DNA from: Planctomycetaceae bacterium
GTDB lineage: Bacteria; Planctomycetota; Planctomycetia; Pirellulales; Thermoguttaceae
Assembly (NCBI GenBank): GCA_021372005.1
Contig: JAJFVC010000095.1
Coordinates: 1 to 63,260, forward strand
Reading direction: 5' to 3'
DNA: 63,260 nt
Below, piece by piece: positions 18,394 through 26,007 of this stretch (the stretch's first letter is position 1; the number at the start of each line of letters is the position of its first letter). The notes below the pieces were generated by a model. That model saw only the letters and a list, made by a program, of their open reading frames with translations, made no database searches and was not told the DNA's origin. The position numbers and the translations under genes were made by a program.

Positions 18394-19023
18394 ATGGTTC
18401 GATTACGAGTGCGTATTCGTTTTTCCAAGCAGGGAGACCTGCGGTTCATCGGACATCGCGATTTGATGCGGTGTTTGGAGCGAGCGTTTCGTCGCGCGGG
18501 GTTGAAGCTGAGTTTCAGCGAGGGGTTCCATCCGAAACCGAGGATGACGTTCCCCTTGGCCCTGGCGGTCGGGATCGAAGGAGTCGACGAAGTGATGGAG
18601 TTCGAGTTGGCCGAAAGGCTTTCATCCGACGAGTTGCGGGGGCGCGTGTCGCCGCAGTTGCCGTCGGGACTCGCATTCCGCGCGATCGAGATCCTGCCCG
18701 ACGGCAGCCGAAAGGCTCAGGTGCGAAGCGCCTCCTACGAGGTTTCGATTCCGGTCGAGCGCCGCGCGGCGTTGGGCGAGCGAATCGAACGGTTGTTGGC
18801 CGCCGCGTCGTGGCCGATCGAGCGCGACCGCGGTCGCCCGCCGATCGACCTGCGCGCGTCGATCGCGGAGCTTTCGCTCGGCGACGGCGCGCTGTCGATG
18901 CGGTTGCGAGTGCAAGCTCAAGGCAGCGCCGGACCTCGCGAAGTGTTGGCCGCTTTGGACGCGGCCGATTTGGAATCGCAAGGAGCTCGTCTGCGGCGAA
19001 CGGCCGTAGAGGTGGCTGCATGA
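18394..19023 (+). CDS. DUF2344 / TIGR03936-type protein
   Basis: A 209-residue protein starting MVRLRVRIRFSKQGDLRFIGH, with HRDLMRCLERAFRRAGL and FSEGFHPKPRM following: the conserved start of the DUF2344 family, often joined to or next to a radical-SAM protein. Here the radical-SAM part is absent from the gene and from its immediate neighbours. The family commonly sits next to RNase E/G and ribosomal protein genes, as here; a link to tRNA or rRNA modification has been supposed, but no reaction is settled. GAGGAAA lies about 9 nt before the ATG. The gap to rng is only 63 bp. Confidence 0.85.
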   Translation: MVRLRVRIRFSKQGDLRFIGHRDLMRCLERAFRRAGLKLSFSEGFHPKPRMTFPLALAVGIEGVDEVMEFELAERLSSDELRGRVSPQLPSGLAFRAIEILPDGSRKAQVRSASYEVSIPVERRAALGERIERLLAAASWPIERDRGRPPIDLRASIAELSLGDGALSMRLRVQAQGSAGPREVLAALDAADLESQGARLRRTAVEVAA

Positions 19024-19086
19024 ACACTCATCGCCGCTTTTCCGGACGAATGTGCATTGGTCGGTATTGCCGAACAAGAAAGCGAT

Positions 19087-20712
19087 ATGATGAAGCAGGA
19101 AATGTTGATCAACGTCGCGCAGCCGGAAGAATGCCGGATCGCGATCGTGGAGGATGGAATCCTCGAAGAGTTGTATGTTGAACGTTCCGGCCAAGACAAT
19201 TACGTAGGCAACATCTACAAGGGCGTCGTGGTGAACCTGGAGCCGAGCATCCAGGCGGCGTTCGTCGATTTCGGCGTCGGACGCAACGGCTTTTTGCACA
19301 TCAGCGACATCGAGCCCCAGTATTTCCGCCAAGGCGGCTACGATCCCGCGAAGGCCATGGGCGCCGGCGCTCCGCAGCGCCCGCACAACGGCGATTCAAA
19401 CGACGAAGCGGACGACGAGGCCGAGGAGCACACCCCGCGTCCCCGCAATCATCGGTTCGGCGGCCGGCCGCGTTTTAAGCCGCCCATTCAGGAGATTCTG
19501 CGCCGCGGCGACGAGGTGCTGGTCCAAGTGATCAAGGAAGGCATCGGCACGAAGGGGCCCACGCTGTCGACGTACATCAGCATTCCGGGCCGATATCTGG
19601 TCCTGATGCCCGCCCTGGGGCGAGTCGGCGTCTCGCGGAAGATCGAGGATGAAGCGACCCGGCGTCGGCTGCGCGACATCATGCTGGAGCTGAAGCCGCC
19701 GAAGGGCGTCGGATTCATCGTCCGCACCGCCGGCAGCGATCGGACCAAGCGGGAGCTGTCTCGCGATATGGCTTATCTGCTGCGTCTGTGGAAGGTCATC
19801 GCACGGCGAATCAAACGCCAGCCGAGCCCGTCGGTCATCTACGAAGAAAGCGACATGATCATCCGCACGATCCGCGACATCTTCACCGGCGAGGTCGACG
19901 CGATCTACATCGACGAGCCGACGGCCCACGAGCGGGCGAAAGAGTTTTTGCAGATGACGATGCCGCGGTATGTCCATCGCTTGCAGTTTTACGAAGGCCG
20001 CGAGCCGTTGTTCTGCAAGTACAATCTGGACGAAGAGATCGCCAAAATTCACCGCCGCCGCGTGCCGTTGCGCTCGGGCGGGTCGATCGTGGTCGATCAA
20101 ACCGAGGCGCTGGTGGCCATCGACGTCAACAGCGGCAGTTTCCGGGCCGACGATTCGGCCGAAGAGACCGCCTTTCAGATGAACATCTTGGCGGCCAAGG
20201 AGATCGCCCGGCAGATTCGTCTGCGCGACCTGGGCGGCGTGATCGTCAACGACTTCATCGACATGCGCAAGGAAAAGCATCGCCGCGGCGTCGAGCGGGC
20301 CTTGCGCGACGCGGTGCGACGCGATCGGGCGCGGACGAAAATCCTCCGCACGAGCCCCTTTGGGTTGATCGAAATGACCCGGCAACGAATCCGCACCAAC
20401 CCCAAACGCAGCGCGTTCACCGAGTGTCCAAGCTGCAAAGGCTCCGGTTTTGTAAAAACCCCCGAAAGCATGGCGATTGACGTCGTGCGGTTGTTGATCC
20501 TGGCCAGTCAGCGCGAGGCGATCCGTCGGGTGACGATTTCGGTGGCCGAGGATGTGGCCGATTACCTGAACAATCGCAAACGGCTCGAACTGTCGCGGCT
20601 CGAACAGGAAGGCCAAATGACCGTGCAAGTCATTGGCGTAGAAGAAGTTGCGCCGGAATACCTGTTGATCGAGTGTCGGGACGCCGAACAACGTGAAGTG
20701 AAGTTTCCGTAA
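19087..20712 (+). CDS. rng: Ribonuclease E/G family endoribonuclease
   Basis: About 541 residues, RNase G-like in length. MKQEMLINVAQPEECRIAI leads into an S1 RNA-binding domain (AFVDFGVGRNGFLHISDI) that is split by a charged insert (about residues 85-135, with an Asp/Glu run and an Arg/Pro run). The catalytic DNase I-like part follows: IYEESDMIIRTIRD and VAIDVNSGS, whose Asp is a magnesium ligand, and NDFIDMRKEKHR. The zinc-link Cys pair is in ECPSCKGSGFV. It cuts AU-rich single-stranded RNA in rRNA processing and mRNA decay. Start uncertain among ATGs at 19087, 19090 and 19102; a TTG at 19057 is unlikely. Confidence 0.93.
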   Translation: MMKQEMLINVAQPEECRIAIVEDGILEELYVERSGQDNYVGNIYKGVVVNLEPSIQAAFVDFGVGRNGFLHISDIEPQYFRQGGYDPAKAMGAGAPQRPHNGDSNDEADDEAEEHTPRPRNHRFGGRPRFKPPIQEILRRGDEVLVQVIKEGIGTKGPTLSTYISIPGRYLVLMPALGRVGVSRKIEDEATRRRLRDIMLELKPPKGVGFIVRTAGSDRTKRELSRDMAYLLRLWKVIARRIKRQPSPSVIYEESDMIIRTIRDIFTGEVDAIYIDEPTAHERAKEFLQMTMPRYVHRLQFYEGREPLFCKYNLDEEIAKIHRRRVPLRSGGSIVVDQTEALVAIDVNSGSFRADDSAEETAFQMNILAAKEIARQIRLRDLGGVIVNDFIDMRKEKHRRGVERALRDAVRRDRARTKILRTSPFGLIEMTRQRIRTNPKRSAFTECPSCKGSGFVKTPESMAIDVVRLLILASQREAIRRVTISVAEDVADYLNNRKRLELSRLEQEGQMTVQVIGVEEVAPEYLLIECRDAEQREVKFP

Positions 20713-20730
20713 GTCGGCCGCCACCTCCCC

Positions 20731-20759
20731 TTGAACAACCCGTGCCGGTTTTGTTAAAC
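20731..20759 (+). promoter_or_regulatory. Candidate promoter of rplU
   Basis: TTGAAC and TTAAAC are separated by 17 bp in the 166-bp gap before rplU. The -35 matches TTGACA at four positions and the -10 matches TATAAT at three, so this is weak. It would give a leader of about 110 nt. Confidence 0.25.
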
Positions 20760-20878
20760 TTATCGGTTTGTCTCAGGGTTCAGTCCCGTCCCGATTGGGA
20801 AACGGTCTGATTGGATTTGGGGCGATGGTTGTCGTGGTTTGTTGATTTGGACCCGAATAGGTTTTCAGGAATATCCCC

Positions 20879-21193
20879 ATGTACGCGATTATCTTGGAAG
20901 GCGGACGCCAGTTCAAAGTTGAAGAAGGTCAAGAGCTTGACGTCGATTACCGCGACCTCTCGGCCGGCGATCAAGTGACGTTCGATCAGGTGTTGGCCTA
21001 TCGAGACGACCAGTCGCTGCAAGTGGGACAACCCGTGCTGCAAGGCGCCACGGTTACCGCCGAGGTGCTTTCGGTCGCGCAAGGTCCGAAGATAACCATC
21101 CAAAAGGCCCGTCGCCGCAAAGGCTATCGCCGCAAGACCGGCCATCGTCAGCTTTACACCCGCGTGAAGATCAACAAGATCTCAATCGGGTAG
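20879..21193 (+). CDS. rplU: Ribosomal protein L21 (bL21)
   Basis: 104 residues, normal length. MYAIILEGGRQFKVEEGQ and the basic 23S rRNA-binding segment KARRRKGYRRKTGHRQ near residue 75 are the family signatures. In most bacteria rplU is followed directly by rpmA (bL27); here 266 bp of non-coding DNA and then perR follow, and I see no L27-like frame in them. Upstream genes encode RNase E/G and DUF2344, the usual company. A separate promoter probably lies in the 166-bp upstream gap. Confidence 0.97.
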   Translation: MYAIILEGGRQFKVEEGQELDVDYRDLSAGDQVTFDQVLAYRDDQSLQVGQPVLQGATVTAEVLSVAQGPKITIQKARRRKGYRRKTGHRQLYTRVKINKISIG

Positions 21194-21360
21194 TTTTTGA
21201 ATCTTTTTCGCCCTCATTAAAGAACAGCCGCGCTCGCGGAATGCGCTGGCCTCGTTGGTTTTTCCTGTCTAGCGCCGTGCGTTGACGCAGCCTGGCGGCG
21301 CAGGCCATGGCAGGGCTCTTTCGGACGCATTCCGACGGTTCGCGCCCGTGCCACCATCCC

Positions 21361-21386
21361 AACCACCCATCCACAGAGTGGTTTTT
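21361..21386 (+). terminator. Weak candidate terminator between rplU and perR
   Basis: AACCAC at 21361-21366 pairs with GTGGTT at 21378-21383, followed by a short T-run to 21386. The stem is only 6 bp, so it is weak, but it sits just before the perR promoter where a transcript end is expected. Confidence 0.35.
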
Positions 21387-21397
21387 CCGTATTTTTT

Positions 21398-21439
21398 GTC
21401 AACTTCTATTGACTTTTTGATGTTATCAATAATAATATC
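21398..21439 (+). promoter_or_regulatory. perR promoter with overlapping inverted repeats (candidate PerR operator)
   Basis: TTGACT (-35, 21409-21414) and AATAAT (-10, 21431-21436) are 16 bp apart and each match the sigma-70 consensus at five of six bases. Two inverted repeats overlie them: GTCAA/TTGAC (21398-21402 and 21409-21413), and GATGTTATC/AATAATATC (21419-21427 and 21431-21439; 7 of 9 pairs, 3-bp centre). The second has the size and AT-rich look of a Fur/PerR box. This suggests the PerR-type product represses its own operon with ferritin and peroxiredoxin. Confidence 0.6.
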
Positions 21440-21459
21440 TATTAGCGTGAGGTGAGCCA

Positions 21460-21888
21460 ATGACCACTGAACAATTCCAACGCAACACACGACAGCGGGC
21501 GGTGATTTTGGAGGAGCTGCAAAAGCTCACTTCGCACCCCACCGCAGCGACCATGTACGAGATTGTCCGCTGCCGACTGCCTAAAATTAGCCTAGGCACC
21601 GTGTACCGCAACTTGGAGCGTCTGGTCGAAGCCGGGCTGGTTCGGAAATTGGACCAGGCCGGCGGCGAGGCGCGGTTCGACGGCAACGTTCAGCCTCACG
21701 ACCATTTCCGGTGCGTCGATTGCGGGCGGGTGGACGATGTTTTCGCACCGTTGCTTGACCCTGTCGAACCGCCGACCCATGATTGGCGAGGTTACCAATT
21801 TTTGGGGCGGCGGCTGGAATATTTTGGGCTTTGTCCGGCCTGCAGCGCCCGACGAAGCGAACGTACCTCTATTTCAAAAGAAACGTAA
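21460..21888 (+). CDS. perR: PerR-type peroxide-sensing Fur-family regulator
   Basis: 142 residues. The winged helix includes ISLGTVYRNLERLVEAGL (44-60). Structural zinc cysteines are Cys85/Cys88 and Cys125/Cys128. All five regulatory metal ligands of Bacillus PerR (His37, Asp85, His91, His93, Asp104) are found at a constant offset of 11: His26, Asp74, His80, His82, Asp93. Asp at the last position, rather than the Glu of iron-sensing Fur, is the PerR mark and favours peroxide sensing by metal-catalysed His oxidation. The operon continues with ferritin (14-bp gap) and peroxiredoxin. GTGAGGTGAG lies just upstream of the ATG. Assignment to PerR is by residue alignment by eye. Confidence 0.88.
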   Translation: MTTEQFQRNTRQRAVILEELQKLTSHPTAATMYEIVRCRLPKISLGTVYRNLERLVEAGLVRKLDQAGGEARFDGNVQPHDHFRCVDCGRVDDVFAPLLDPVEPPTHDWRGYQFLGRRLEYFGLCPACSARRSERTSISKET

Positions 21889-21902
21889 GAAGGAGCACAA
21901 TT

Positions 21903-22397
21903 ATGTTGAGTCCCAAAGTGCACGGAGCGTTGAATCAGCAAATCAACGCGGAGTTGGCGTCCGAATACCTGTACCTTTCGATGGCCGCCTATTTCGAGTC
22001 GCAAGACCTGAAGGGCATGGCCCATTGGATGGTGGTCCAAGCCGGTGAGGAACATCAACACGCGATGCGGATTTTCGACTACGTGAATGATCGCAATAGT
22101 CGGGTGAACCTCAGTGCGATCGAGTCGCCGAAGGCCGAATGGACTTCAGCGCTGGAGGTGTTCACCGACGCCTACGCCCACGAGGTGAAAATCTCCGCGA
22201 TGATCAACGAGTTGATGAACCTGGTGGCCATGGAACGCGACGGTGCGAGCCACGATTTCCTCGAATGGTTCGCCCGCGAACAGGTCGAAGAAGAGGCCTC
22301 CGCACAACTGATTGTCTCGCAACTGAAGCGAGTCGGCGACAGCGGCGTCGGACTGCATCTGATCGACCAACAGCTCGGCCAGCGCGGCGCGAAGTAA
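21903..22397 (+). CDS. ftnA: Non-haem ferritin
   Basis: 164 residues, four-helix bundle of the FtnA type. Ferroxidase residues fall at the same numbers as in Escherichia coli FtnA: Glu17, Glu50 and His53, with a second set near Glu94 and Gln127. It stores iron as ferric oxide and so lowers Fenton chemistry. The start at 21903 is supported by AAGGAG about 8 nt upstream. It is the second gene of the perR operon, so storage of iron is likely tied to peroxide stress. Confidence 0.95.
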   Translation: MLSPKVHGALNQQINAELASEYLYLSMAAYFESQDLKGMAHWMVVQAGEEHQHAMRIFDYVNDRNSRVNLSAIESPKAEWTSALEVFTDAYAHEVKISAMINELMNLVAMERDGASHDFLEWFAREQVEEEASAQLIVSQLKRVGDSGVGLHLIDQQLGQRGAK

Positions 22398-22453
22398 CGC
22401 CGTTCATCAAAACACATTTTCGCAAGAGTTTAGCCATGAAAGGAAACATATCG

Positions 22454-23044
22454 ATGTGCACCTTAGTCACGAAAGAAGCCCCGGATTTCACCGCGCATGC
22501 GGTGATGCCCGATAATTCGTTCGCCGAAGTCAAGCTGTCGTCCTATCGCGGACAGTACGTCGTGTTGTTCTTCTATCCGATGGACTTCACGTTCGTCTGC
22601 CCGTCCGAGATCGTGGCGTTCGATGCCGCGCTGGCGAAGTTCGTCCAAAAGAAGGCACAGGTGCTCAGCGTCTCGGTCGATTCGCACTACACGCACCTCG
22701 CCTGGAAGAACACGCCCCGCAAGGCCGGCGGCATCGGACCGATCCAGTATCCGTTGATTTCGGACCTGACCAAGGAGATTTCCCGCAGCTTCGGCGTCCT
22801 GCTGGATTCCGGCGTCGCGCTGCGAGGTCTGTTCCTGATCGACCGGCAAGGCGTGGTGCGTCACGCGTTGGTGAACGATCTGCCGTTGGGCCGCAATGTG
22901 GACGAGGCCTTGCGCATTCTCGACGCGCTGCAGTTTTATGAAGAGCACGGCGACGTGTGTCCGGCCAACTGGCACGCCGGCCAAGAGGCGATGCATCCGA
23001 CGGCCGAGGGCGTGGCGTCCTATCTGGCCAAACACGCCGGCTAG
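22454..23044 (+). CDS. ahpC: Typical 2-Cys peroxiredoxin (AhpC/Prx1 type)
   Basis: 196 residues. The peroxidatic Cys49 is in MDFTFVCPSE and the resolving Cys169 in HGDVCPANW, so this reduces peroxides by the typical 2-Cys dimer cycle. An AhpF or thioredoxin partner is not in the window. I chose ATG at 22454 because AAAGGAA lies about 9 nt before it; the in-frame ATG at 22436 would put that Shine-Dalgarno inside the gene. Third and last gene of the perR operon, ended by a strong terminator. Confidence 0.93.
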   Translation: MCTLVTKEAPDFTAHAVMPDNSFAEVKLSSYRGQYVVLFFYPMDFTFVCPSEIVAFDAALAKFVQKKAQVLSVSVDSHYTHLAWKNTPRKAGGIGPIQYPLISDLTKEISRSFGVLLDSGVALRGLFLIDRQGVVRHALVNDLPLGRNVDEALRILDALQFYEEHGDVCPANWHAGQEAMHPTAEGVASYLAKHAG

Positions 23045-23067
23045 GCTACAATAGTATACGGATTTCG

Positions 23068-23115
23068 GCTCAACGCACGCAGCCGATCGCGCTGCGGCGT
23101 TGAGCACCCGTTTTT
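23068..23115 (+). terminator. Rho-independent terminator of the perR-ferritin-peroxiredoxin operon
   Basis: GCTCAACGC (23068-23076) pairs with GCGTTGAGC (23097-23105), and the inner CGCAGC pairs with GCTGCG, giving a stem of about 15 bp with one bulged A. A T-run follows at 23111-23115, about five bases after the stem. Confidence 0.65.
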
Positions 23116-23125
23116 CAAATTGGTC

Positions 23126-24412
23126 ATGGACGCGTTTCGAGAAATTTTGGGCGGCAGTTGGCTCGTGCTGGGCCAAATGTCGCCCTATTTGTTGTTCGGC
23201 TTCTTAGTGGCCGGGTTCCTGTCGGTGTGCGTCTCGCCGGAGTTCGTCGAGCGTCATCTGGGCGGCCGCGGCTTCGGGCCGGTTTGGAAGGCGTCGCTGC
23301 TGGGCGTTCCGTTGCCGCTGTGCTCGTGCGGCGTGATTCCCGTCTCGGCGGCATTTCGTCGCCATGGGGCGAGTCGAGCCGCGACCACGTCGTTTCTGTT
23401 GTCGACGCCTCAGACGGGCGTGGACAGCATCGCGGTGACGTACTCGCTGCTGGGCGGCGTGTTTGCCGTCTACCGGCCCGTCGTGGCGCTGTTGACCGGG
23501 CTGCTCGGCGGACTGCTGGTCATGCTGTTCGACGACGCCAAGGAGACGCCAGAAGACGCGGAATCGTCGAGACCGGCCGTCTGCACGGACGCCTGTTGCG
23601 CCGATCGCGGACGACATGGCGTCGTTCGCCGCGCGTTGGAGTACGGATTTCTGACGTTGCCCCGCGACATTGGCGGCCCGTTGCTGATCGGCATTTTAAT
23701 CGCCGGCGTGATCGGCGCGTTGGCCTCGCCCGACCAGTGGCACGCTTACCTCGGCGGCGGCGTTTGGTCGATCCTGCTGGCCATGGCCCTGGGCATTCCG
23801 CTCTATGTCTGCGCCTCGGCGTCCGTGCCGATCGCGGTCGGATTGCTGCACTTGGGGGCCTCGCCCGGCGCGGCGCTGGCGTTTTTGATCGCCGGACCGG
23901 CCACCAATGCGGCCACCATCGCAACGCTTTGGAAAGTGTTGGGCGGTCGGAACGCCGTGTTGTATCTGCTGACCATCGCCTTGAGCGCCGTGCTCGGCGG
24001 ATTGGCGTTGAACGCACTGTTGCCCAACTTTCATCTGGAAATGTTGTCGTCGACGCCGCACGACCATGAAGCCATGGTCGGTTCGTGGTGGTTAAACGTT
24101 TGGGCCGCCTTGTTGTTGGGGATGCTCGCTATGTCTTTCGCCTCAAAATTCTTGCGGCTCCATCGCCGCGCAACTTCCGGGCGCGATCCCGACGAACCAT
24201 GTGTCCGACTGGACATCGCCGGCATGCATTGCAGCCATTGCGAAGCGACGGTCTCGAAAGCCCTACGCGGTTGCCATGGCGTGACCCGCGTCGAGGTCAG
24301 CGCCGCGCAGAGCCGAGCGGTTGTCGCCGGCACGGACGTCGATCTACACGAATTGTTGGCCGCCGTCGAGGCCGCCGGTTATCAAGCCGCGGTGGTCGAC
24401 AATCCGCGTTGA
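23126..24412 (+). CDS. SO_0444-type Cu/Zn efflux permease with C-terminal HMA domain
   Basis: 428 residues. Two four-helix permease halves carry PLPLCSCGVIPVS (near 63-75) and IPLYVCASASVPIA; both cysteine motifs are the mark of the YraQ/UPF0718 permeases, with the CCAD motif between. A C-terminal heavy-metal-associated domain has GMHCSHCEATV. This combination fits the SO_0444 family of copper/zinc efflux proteins. The membrane part likely exports the ion and the HMA part binds it. ATG at 23126 is chosen over TTG at 23120; no clear Shine-Dalgarno. It follows the terminator of the perR operon, so it is probably transcribed apart, though a TACAAT-like -10 occurs at 23046. Confidence 0.85.
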   Translation: MDAFREILGGSWLVLGQMSPYLLFGFLVAGFLSVCVSPEFVERHLGGRGFGPVWKASLLGVPLPLCSCGVIPVSAAFRRHGASRAATTSFLLSTPQTGVDSIAVTYSLLGGVFAVYRPVVALLTGLLGGLLVMLFDDAKETPEDAESSRPAVCTDACCADRGRHGVVRRALEYGFLTLPRDIGGPLLIGILIAGVIGALASPDQWHAYLGGGVWSILLAMALGIPLYVCASASVPIAVGLLHLGASPGAALAFLIAGPATNAATIATLWKVLGGRNAVLYLLTIALSAVLGGLALNALLPNFHLEMLSSTPHDHEAMVGSWWLNVWAALLLGMLAMSFASKFLRLHRRATSGRDPDEPCVRLDIAGMHCSHCEATVSKALRGCHGVTRVEVSAAQSRAVVAGTDVDLHELLAAVEAAGYQAAVVDNPR

Positions 24413-24495
24413 TCCGGCGCCGCCGCGCAACGGCTGTTTTTTATCCATTCCCAACTGTCCTCCTCAACAAAAAAACGTTCTTTTGAGCCTCCGTC

Positions 24496-25695
24496 ATGAA
24501 CACCACGCTCCGCAAAGGCATCGACTGGGTCGGCGTCGTCGATTGGACCATCCGCGATTTTCACAGCTACGACGTCGAGCGCGGCGCCACCTACAACGCC
24601 TATCTGGTGCGGGACGAAAAGACCGCGTTGATCGACACGGTCAAGGCCCCGTTCGCCGAGCAACTGCTGCGCAACGTCGTCTCGCACACAGATTTAACTC
24701 GGGTCGATTACGTCGTCTGCAATCACGCCGAACCGGACCACGCCGGCGCGTTGGCCCGCGTGATGGACGCGCTGCCGCAGGCCACGCTGGTGTGCGACAA
24801 GAAGTGCGCCGCGACGCTCGGTCAGTATTTCGGCGACCGGAACTGGAAAACGCAAATCGTCGCCAACGGGGATCGGCTGCCGCTGGGCCGTCGGTCGCTT
24901 CGGTTCGTCGAAACTCCGATGGTCCACTGGCCCGAGTCGATGTTCACCTACGTGCCCGAGGAAAAGCTGCTGTTTTCGATGGACGCCTTCGGCCAGCACT
25001 ACGCCACCAGCGCGCGGTTTGACGACGAGGCCGACCTGGCCATCGTGATGCAAGAGGCGCAAACCTATTACGCCAACATCGTGATGCCCTACGCGAAGGC
25101 CGTTCTCAACGTTCTGGACGGCGTCGCCTCGCTGCCGATCGAAATGATCGCACCGAGCCACGGCCTGATCTGGCGCCGCCACGTGTCGGAGATCGTCGAG
25201 GCCTATCGCGGCTGGGCCAACCACCGACCGAAACCCAAAGTGCTAGTCATCTACGACACGATGTGGGAAAGCACCGCCCAAATGGCCCAGGCGATCTGGG
25301 AAGGCGCCTCGCAGCCGGGCATCGACGCCCAACTGATTTTCATCCGACGCTCCAACCTGACGCACATCGCCGCCGAAACGCTCGATGCGGCCGCCGTGGC
25401 GTTCGGTTCCGCAACGCTCAACCGCAACATGATGCCGATGGCGGCCGCGACGCTCAATTATTTAGAGGGATTGCGTCCTTTAGGCAAGAAAGCCGTCGCG
25501 TTCGGCTCCTATGGCTGGGGCAAGGGAGCCGCCGAAGCCATCGACGAGATCCTGCGCAACCGGCTCGACTGGCAGGTGCTCGGCGATCCAATCCGGTCCC
25601 AATATCGCCCAACGCCAACGGTGCTCGACCAATGCCGGCAAGCGGGCCGCTCGTTGGCCGATTGGGCCCAAAAAACGGCTACCGATTCTGTGTAG
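24496..25695 (+). CDS. Flavodiiron protein (FprA family, A-type flavoprotein)
   Basis: 399 residues: a metallo-beta-lactamase-like domain (to about 235) with a full diiron set, His77-x-Glu79-x-Asp81-His82 (CNHAEPDHAG), His144, Asp163 and His222, then a flavodoxin domain (247-390) with the FMN loop YDTMWESTAQ. Such proteins reduce O2 to water or NO to N2O, taking electrons from rubredoxin or a similar donor; which substrate is preferred cannot be seen. It lacks a rubredoxin tail. Its place between an efflux permease and nrdJ in an oxidative-stress block fits oxygen scavenging. The ribosome binding site is weak. Confidence 0.95.
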   Translation: MNTTLRKGIDWVGVVDWTIRDFHSYDVERGATYNAYLVRDEKTALIDTVKAPFAEQLLRNVVSHTDLTRVDYVVCNHAEPDHAGALARVMDALPQATLVCDKKCAATLGQYFGDRNWKTQIVANGDRLPLGRRSLRFVETPMVHWPESMFTYVPEEKLLFSMDAFGQHYATSARFDDEADLAIVMQEAQTYYANIVMPYAKAVLNVLDGVASLPIEMIAPSHGLIWRRHVSEIVEAYRGWANHRPKPKVLVIYDTMWESTAQMAQAIWEGASQPGIDAQLIFIRRSNLTHIAAETLDAAAVAFGSATLNRNMMPMAAATLNYLEGLRPLGKKAVAFGSYGWGKGAAEAIDEILRNRLDWQVLGDPIRSQYRPTPTVLDQCRQAGRSLADWAQKTATDSV

Positions 25696-26007
25696 TTTTC
25701 GCAGCCCCCCGATTTTTCAAACTCACAGTCAGGCAGTGTCCGAAAACTCCCAAACTACTGGAAAACAAGGCATTTCCGATACATCCTCTCGCGGTGTGCG
25801 CTAGCATTGCCAGCAAAGCCGATCGCCGCAACTGCTTGGCGCATGGCATCTTAAAACAACTCCGCGCCGCCCTGTTGACCAACGTCAAGAAATCGCTACA
25901 TTAGGACGTTCTCGGCTGTATGTTGTGGTCATTCGACCCATCCGTACAATATATAGTGGGATGGATACCATTTTTATCGCCTCCTTACGGAATCAAGGAA
26001 CATCATC
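25696..26007 (+). other. 312-bp non-coding region before nrdJ
   Basis: No coding frame is convincing. The first 200 bp show nothing notable, and no cobalamin (B12-box) riboswitch motif was recognised even though nrdJ needs B12. The last 100 bp carry two NrdR-like boxes and the nrdJ Shine-Dalgarno. Confidence 0.5.
25913..25959 (+). promoter_or_regulatory. Tandem NrdR-like boxes in the nrdJ promoter
   Basis: Box 2 at 25944-25959 reads GTACAATATATAGTGG and matches the NrdR consensus ACACWATATATWGTGT at 13 of 16 positions. Box 1 at 25913-25928 is weaker (10 of 16, with TATGTTGTGG at its right side). Their centres are 31 bp apart, about three helical turns, the usual spacing for NrdR pairs. Box 2 includes a TACAAT -10, so binding would block RNA polymerase. 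Consensus recalled, match counted by eye. Confidence 0.6.

Noticed and set aside
25696-26007. Possible cobalamin riboswitch before the B12-dependent nrdJ
   Set aside because: No B12-box or matching pairing was recognised; only the NrdR-like boxes are clear.
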